Below, piece by piece: positions 58,186-64,000 of a DNA stretch of 64,000 nucleotides; the first letter of the stretch is position 1; each line of letters starts with the position of its first letter. The stretch covers positions 3,162,001-3,226,000 of the forward strand of contig JAVLRN010000003.1 in assembly GCA_032821775.1 (NCBI GenBank). Reading direction: 5' to 3'. Position numbers and translations under genes: made by a program. The notes below the pieces were generated by a model. It made no database searches, was not told the origin of the DNA, and saw only the letters and a list, made by a program, of their open reading frames with translations. The stretch is from Sanguinoderma infundibulare. Its lineage: Eukaryota > Basidiomycota > Agaricomycetes > Polyporales > Polyporaceae.

Positions 58186-61100
58186 TTCTGTGCCGACACC
58201 CCATCCGACCGTTCCGATACCATGCAAGTGTGTAGGTTGCTCGGTGTATGAAGTCCGCAATTGTACGACGGCTTGTATCGACATAATTTGCTCTATTTAT
58301 CAGCTGCTATATCCGTCGTCGTGTATGAATATCAGTCTAGCTGCAAAACATACCTGTCCATTCGATCCAGTGTGCCTTCCCTTCAGCCTTCGAATCCTTC
58401 GCACCACGCACGCATGCCGAACCAGCGCAGTCTGATCAACCTATCGTAAGAGCCCTCAATGTCATCTCTGCGGCGAGGCTAACTGACAGCTATCGGTTTC
58501 TAGCAGGAGGCTGGCTTGTGAAGGCCAAGGATCAGCCCCGGGGCCTCGGCAGACTCCTTCGGACGGCCATGCGTGCGCTGTCTCTGAGTTCTGTCATGCT
58601 TCCAGGGATCGAATGGCAGGAGTCCTTAGGAGGCACGCGGCAGTCGCGTGGGACCGTACATGGAAGTGAAGCCCCCAATTCCAAAGTCAATCTTGCTGCG
58701 GCTTCGATGTCGGACTATATCGTGCTCCGCTCGCGCCCTTTCCCCGGGCCATGGCTCTCTCACTCCCCCATCCCGCCGTACTGCTGGTGTCGACACCTTC
58801 TGCCACGGATGTCGAAAGCGTCTGTGATTTCGCATGCCAGTGCTGGGCTAGGCTGCTGGAACGTTCTGTGCCTCGGAAATTGGGGTGGTTGCATCCCCTT
58901 CCAAGCCTGGTCTCTGCTGTATTGCAATCCCTGTGTTGCACACAACCCTCGGCACATCCAGCCGCTGTCACTCTCCATGCCAGCGCGATTGCGGGGATCC
59001 TTCCACCCCAGGCGTTCCGTGGCTCTATGTTGGTGGCCCACCAACAGGCGCCCAAGACGGCAACCGGCAGAGTGTTGCTTCCGCACGGACAGTTCGTACG
59101 ACACGTCGCGGTACGCCTGCACATTTTGATTCTTTGAGGCATGACCGTTGATGATATATTGCAGATAGGCGTACTGGGTTGCTTGCTATGCGCCGGATTA
59201 CGTGTCCGACATCGTTCCCAATCAAGATTTTTGTTGGGTTCCACTTCTTTAATAGCGAGGGAGCCGTACAGAAGCGCGACCTCCGTGGTCATCACACTCG
59301 CCCGCTCGGACGATCTGTAAGTATGGACGCACATGACTTTTCTCTTGCGTGTCTGAAGGACCTGAAGCTCTCCTTCTGCCCCTTCTCGCAGTCCTCGTGC
59401 ACGCCCTGGCGGTTATTCATTCCACCCCCAGTCACAAACCGCGAGAAAGTCTTTACAGAAGCGGCTTGTTCGCGCTGGGCGACCAAAAATCTGAATGGCT
59501 AGGTGCGCCCCGTTTTCTGTCCTTCGCATCCCTGGGGCCTATCGGATCAGACGAGAACGATCCTATGCGTTGGCTTCGCTAACGGTGTGTGGCGCTATTT
59601 GTGTCCTAGAAACGGCTTCTTATGTAGTGAGTAGGATCGTCCCCGTCTCGATATGTCGCCGCGCGTTTAGTCGACGCCTTGCACAGTTCTAGCCCTGTCG
59701 GTGTTGGAAAGCCTCGCAAGCTTTTGTTAGAGAGCGCTCGTTTTCCGTCACGAACGAAACATCCATGCTAGCGGTGTTCTAATCTTGATAGCCACCCAGA
59801 GAAGGGGCTTGGCTTGCAAGGCTCGGCCCAAATCGCGGTGGGAGCCCTCAGCTTCGGACCGTAGTCGTTCGATCGTTTTCTTCCTGCATCCCTTCATGCC
59901 TCGGGGAGTCCAACGCAATGTACGCGGACAACTCGGGGGTCTGCCCCCACGGCGACAGGTGTTCCACCTTCCTTCCTGCTTATCGCGCCAAGCTCCGAGA
60001 TCGGTTCGTTATTGCGGGCTTCCGGGACGCCGCAGGGCTGAACTTTGTGGAACGGAATTCTGGATGGCGGTCATCGATCAAGATACAGGTTCTATCATGC
60101 GAGTCTGCAGGTGAGCGCCATGGTCACGGCATAATTGACGTGCTGACGTCCCCGAGGGAAAAGCCACTCCAGGGTTTGCATAAATGTACGGCACTCACTG
60201 CAGCACAGTGTCAGCAGGGCCCCCGCCTCTCTCCCTCAGGCGGTCCTCCGTCAAGCCCCACTACTGCCTCCCAAGCCGCCTGGAGGTACGTGTCTCCATT
60301 CCCGACTGCACGCTCTATTCGCAGATTTTCATCACTGCGGAACGCTGACGACTGGCGCCTTCCCATTGCGACAACTAGGGCTCTTTGTGCCAGCCCCCGC
60401 AGCGGCAGCAGCAGCGTGATTGCGTGCGCGTCTCCAAACGCAACAGCTCCCTCACGTTTCTGCGCATTCCATCAGCTTCTTGTAAGGCTGCTCGATGGCC
60501 TCGACTGGGGTGAGTCTCTCCATCCACACTCTCACGCGCCCTCCTGCCCTGCCACCCTCACCGGCATCTCGCCTCTGAACGACTCGTTTCTGACCGTCTC
60601 CTGTCCTTTTCGTTCTGTTCGCATCAGCAGGGTCATTCCTACATCGAGCTCCTCTCTCAGCCAGCAGGGAAGCAGGCATGCGTACAGACTTGGGTGATCT
60701 ACCAAGTTGTGGAAGTAAGGCTCCCATTCCCTTACCCTTCCCGACCCGTTGCTCATTCGCTTCTCGTTCGTCGCCGTTTTACGCGCGCTGATGCATCCTT
60801 TGATTTGTGTGAAATGCAGACGGCATCGACAAATAGCGTTTGATGGAATCGAATCTGACTGGACCCTGTGAAGTCATGCCCGCCCCGGGTGCAGTCGATG
60901 GCAGGTCAGAGCTCTAGGCGGCGATGTGCTGCTCATGTCATGCACGTCTGTACTTTGTCCTGTACTTTTCACTACGGACCTGGCCTTCAATCGTCACGGA
61001 CTTGTACTTCGGGGAAATCAGCGTTAACCCCCTGCGCCGTCGCATAAGCTCAGGCGTTCGAACTCATTGTGGGCCGCGGGTTATGGAAGGCATGCTTTGA

Positions 61101-61537
61101 GGGTTCCCTACCAATACAGGTGTCCGTCCCGCACCAGGGCTCTCGGAAGCTGCCGCGTTGAATGGCGCGAGGCACCACTGGTTGGTGGGTGGCCATGCGT
61201 GCCGTAACTGATGCCCGGATTGGAGCGGCTCGCGAAAACAAGCCGGACTTGAAAGTCATTTGCCACTGCTTCCCAGAGAGCGTTAAGGCGTTGTGTCTGA
61301 CGCCAACAGCCGGAGTTCATATACAACGCCTGGGTTGAGGGCAACCGCGTCATTCGCCGTTCTTGGGGACGCCGATTCTTGACGAGTCCCACCGAGACGC
61401 CACAACGGATGAGACGCGGGGTTAGTAACCTAGATACGTCCATGAAGAGCTGGCGAAAGAAGTCCGAGTAACAATTAAATGACACATGTCAGAGCGTCCT
61501 GGATTGAGTGTCCGAAAAGTACAATGTGCCGGGAGGC
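58186..61537 (+). other. Unassigned 3.3 kb, with a possible unrecognised multi-exon gene at about 58.5-60.85 kb
   Basis: No family recognised. On the plus strand some stretches look like exons: KIFVGFHFFNSEGAVQKRD before a GTAAGT near 59320; MYADNSGVCPHGDRCSTFLP from 59918; and a final pair, GHSYIELLSQPAGKQACVQT ... VVE with donor GTAAGG at about 60716, then TASTNSV and a stop near 60840. I could not link these into one open spliced frame, so a decayed gene is equally likely. 60850-61537 holds nothing supported. Confidence 0.25.
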
Positions 61538-62336
61538 CTACGCCTTTCCTTGGCCGTAGATCTCCAAACATCGTTCCTCGAATGCCTTAACCATCATCTT
61601 GGACACCTGGCCGAAGAACGTGGCAGAGACAGCGGCGTGTACGGGATTGGCGAAGGCAAAGGACAAGTCTAGCGTTACGAGCGTTGGGCAGACGTCCGCC
61701 GTGGTAGCTGGCAAATGTGCTGCGGTAGGCGTTTTAGTTGGGGCTGAGGCTGAAGGCGATCCAGCGGCCGGGTGCGGCGATTGCGCGGAGGCGGGTTGGA
61801 ACCGCCAGATCGTGTTCAACGACTTGAACATGGGCGTGGAGGATGCCGCCACAGCCTATCAACGCGGTAGCGTCAGCGATGAATACGAGCAGCGTGCGAC
61901 GCGGAGCTCACCTCGACCGACTCGTACGGCCTGCACGTCACTTTGCTCACGTAGCTCTCCGTGAAGGACATGAAGCCGACGGTGAGCTCGACGTCCATGT
62001 TCAGGCGTACATGGCGTTCGCTAGGATCGGGCTGCGTGTTCAGCACACGGGCACTGGTGCAGAACGGGAGGAATCGAGGGTAGGAGGACGCGTCGGCCAC
62101 CAGCTCGTACAGCTGCTTCTGCGTGTAACTGCGAATAAAGTCCGCGCTCAGCCGGAGCGTGCATCCGGATGCCATACGCACGGGAATATCTTGCGTTCAT
62201 GGTACACCTGAGGACCCGAGCCACTATTGTCGCTCTGGCCAGAGAAGGGCGATAGCGACGAGATGTCCGGAAGGGTGAATATCCGTCTGGATAGCGAGGG
62301 GGTCGAGCAGTGGACGAGGCGGGGGAGAAGGGCCAT
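61538..62336 (-). CDS. COQ10: Coenzyme Q-binding protein COQ10 (START/polyketide-cyclase fold)
   Basis: Predicted 229 residues from exons 62182-62336, 61912-62128 and 61538-61855 on the reverse strand; all phases agree. The N terminus (ALLPRLVHCSTPSLSRRIF) is a mitochondrial presequence. The mature part starts ERKIFPYTQKQLYELVADAS with SYPRFLPFCTSARV, the START-like opening of Coq10. It continues with LNMDVELTVGFMSFTESYVS and ends in the conserved SFAFANPVHAAVSATFFGQV and MMVKAFEERCLEIYG. Coq10 binds ubiquinone in the inner membrane and helps its delivery to the respiratory chain. A low-complexity Pro/Ala insertion (about residues 145-165) is unusual but common in basidiomycetes. It is divergent from the gene at 62740. 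Confidence 0.93.
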
Positions 62337-62739
62337 TCCAGAGTCGGCGAGGGCAAACCCAGTGAGTCGCGATTGGTTCCGCGATGCTCACGCTAGCAGT
62401 AGGCGCTCGACAAGCGCTCGGGCGCGGTGTCCGTACAGCGTCCGCAAAGGTAAACTCAGTCTGCTGGCGACCCTTGTTCCCAAGAAATCTTCCTCCGCTG
62501 CGCACTCGCCCTTGTCGCCTGCGCTATGCCCTCTGCTTCATCCTAGATCTCGTCTATTGTATCACCTAGGCTCTTCGCGCACAACGCTCTCTGTATACAT
62601 ACCAACAACCAACTCTTTTCGAACTGGTGTCGTCATCGTATCTACCTAGCCTAAGGCTACGGCTGTAATACTTGCTCTGCTAATACGCGCGCATTCCGAC
62701 GATCTACTGCAGCAACATACCCCTAACTCCATACCATAC
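62337..62739. other. Shared promoter region between COQ10 and the coiled-coil gene
   Basis: About 400 bases between divergent start codons. No coding sequence and no clear TATA box. Likely holds both promoters. Confidence 0.4.
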
Positions 62740-64000
62740 ATGAACATGGCCGATCAGCTCAGAATGCGTCTCTCAAACAGTTCTGATGAGTGAGTTGACT
62801 TGTCCCTTGGAACGCTCCCATACCGATCCGTCCTAGCTCTCCTCTTCAGGAAGATGTCTCTGATAGCGAGCATGATACCGGGCCCCTCGAAGAGGACGTA
62901 GAAGAGGCGATCGAGACCCTCAATCCTCGAAACTCCCAGCTCTCCCTCCACTCCGCCGCAGGCAACAGTCTCAATGACCGCCGTAATTCCAAGCGGAGAG
63001 CAGACTATGATCGCTTCAGCCTCACTCATCGCGTCAAATACCTCGTCGACGAGACAAAGGAGGCCAGGAAGCTACGCAAGGTCCTGCACGCCGCGCTCGA
63101 CAGGCTTGACTCGGAGACCCGACGAGCCCAGGAGGCGGAGCGGCGCGCGCTGGAGCTTGCTCAGCGTTTCAAAATCGTCAACGAGGCGCGCATTGCCGGT
63201 CAGCAGGAGCTGGACCGCACCCATGCCGAGCTCCGGATGTACAAGGTCCAGCTGGACAACGCGCAGAGGGAGATCTTGCGAGGCTCCGACTTGCTCAAGG
63301 ACATCGAACACCAGCGGGACAGCGCCGAGGCGGCAGCAGCCAGGGCGCGATCGATGGCGAGGAAGCTGAAGGAGGAGCAGCTGGTGATGAAGGCCAAGGA
63401 GGAAGGTCGCCGGGAGGGATACCAAGAGGGTCTCCGGCGGGGTTATCACCAGGCGCGTGGGGTGAGTCTCATCGAAGGTGCCCTCGATATACCCCCAGCA
63501 GGCGTCGGCCCATTGGGCGACATCATTGGCGAAACCCCTGCTGCGACTCTCCCTGCAACCGACCTCGGGCGTACAGATCCCTTGGATGGCCTGTCTATGA
63601 TGAACCTAGGTAGTCCGCCACCGGAGAACATTCCGCTCGCGTCCGCTTTCGCTCAGGATGGCGCGGGAGTTCAGGGTTCCCGCTTCCAAGAGATCATGGC
63701 CACTCCATCCACTCTTCGGTCAGCTCCTTTAGCGAGTGCCTCGCAGGCAGCTGGCCCATCGGGTTGGCCTGCGTCACTGGATGAAGAAGTCCCCTACATT
63801 CGTCCGACCTCGGTGCACAATAGGCCGCCCTCTGCCGCCCACGCAGACTACTCCATACCCCCGGATGGTTATATTCCTGCCGCCATTGGTCCTGACAACG
63901 TCATCTCCTTACCTCCTCCCCACGAGATGCACCGGCAGCCGTCCTTAGTAAGTGCACAACCAAGCACACTTTCTGACGCTCCTCGACCTGCCTCCACCCT
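62740..64000 (+). CDS. Coiled-coil protein, 5' part only (runs off the window)
   Basis: Exon 1 is 62740-62789 (MNMADQLRMRLSNSSDE); exon 2 begins 62837 and stays open to the window end. Phase demands the acceptor TCCTAG at 62836; the nearby CTTCAG would bring a stop. A long helix starts near residue 80 (RFSLTHRVKYLVDETKEARK) and runs with heptad character to KLKEEQLVMKAKEEGRREGY. A disordered Pro/Ser region follows. The type resembles conserved basidiomycete proteins with a central coiled coil, but I cannot name it. At least 400 residues are visible; the 3' end is missing. An internal GTGAGT at about 63461 could be a donor, but reading through stays open. Confidence 0.72.

Noticed and set aside
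61108..61485. 125-residue minus-strand frame
   Set aside because: No ATG-led coding support, no motif and no splice partner; treated as chance.
1..64000. CRISPR arrays, prokaryotic operons or phage genes
   Set aside because: None seen; intron-rich eukaryotic genes throughout.

Overview
This window is nuclear DNA of a filamentous basidiomycete, most likely an Agaricomycete. Genes are GC-rich and split by many 50-60 base GT-AG introns. Promoters are pyrimidine-rich, intergenic gaps are short, and the multi-copy genes belong to a membrane-protein family (DUF6533 type) typical of mushroom-forming fungi. I rebuilt exon borders by hand from splice sites and reading phase, so borders are predictions. 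No search was run.

Layout. 0-5 kb: a KHA1-type K+/H+ antiporter and a tail-anchored protein of unknown function. 5.9-15.2 kb: two direct copies (A, B) of a repeat of about 3.3 kb, each holding the 3' end of a decayed gene ('gene X') followed by a DUF6533-type gene. 15.3-22.9 kb: compact housekeeping genes, namely a ubiquitin-like small protein, complex I subunit NDUFA8, VTC1, THOC7, short-form tRNase Z, an intron-containing tRNA-His and a RING protein. 23-26.5 kb: inverted copy C of the repeat, ending at the stop codon of a large amidohydrolase gene (26.5-30.4 kb). 31-39.3 kb: a small tail-anchored protein divergent from an AMN1-like LRR protein, then a 1564-residue DH-PH Rho GEF. 40.2-43.5 kb: inverted copy D, beside a fragment of a fifth copy and carrying a short TIR element. 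43.7-44.3 kb: an NDUFAF3-like gene with two frameshifts. 44.7-55.2 kb: a Bud3-like Rho GEF, a Reb1-like Myb protein and an aromatic-type aminotransferase. 57.4-64 kb: a CNBP/GIS2 zinc-knuckle protein, COQ10, and the 5' part of a coiled-coil protein that runs off the window.

Two themes stand out. Several genes serve mitochondria (NDUFA8, the broken NDUFAF3-like gene, COQ10), and two unrelated Rho GEFs and an AMN1-like protein suggest polarity or cell-cycle control, but nothing indicates a co-regulated cluster. The accessory material is the dispersed DUF6533 repeat: A and B have open spliced frames, while C carries a nonsense codon and D a two-base deletion. All four copies appear to need a 2-nucleotide exon between two introns of about 53 bases. 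This exon is the most unusual signal in the window.
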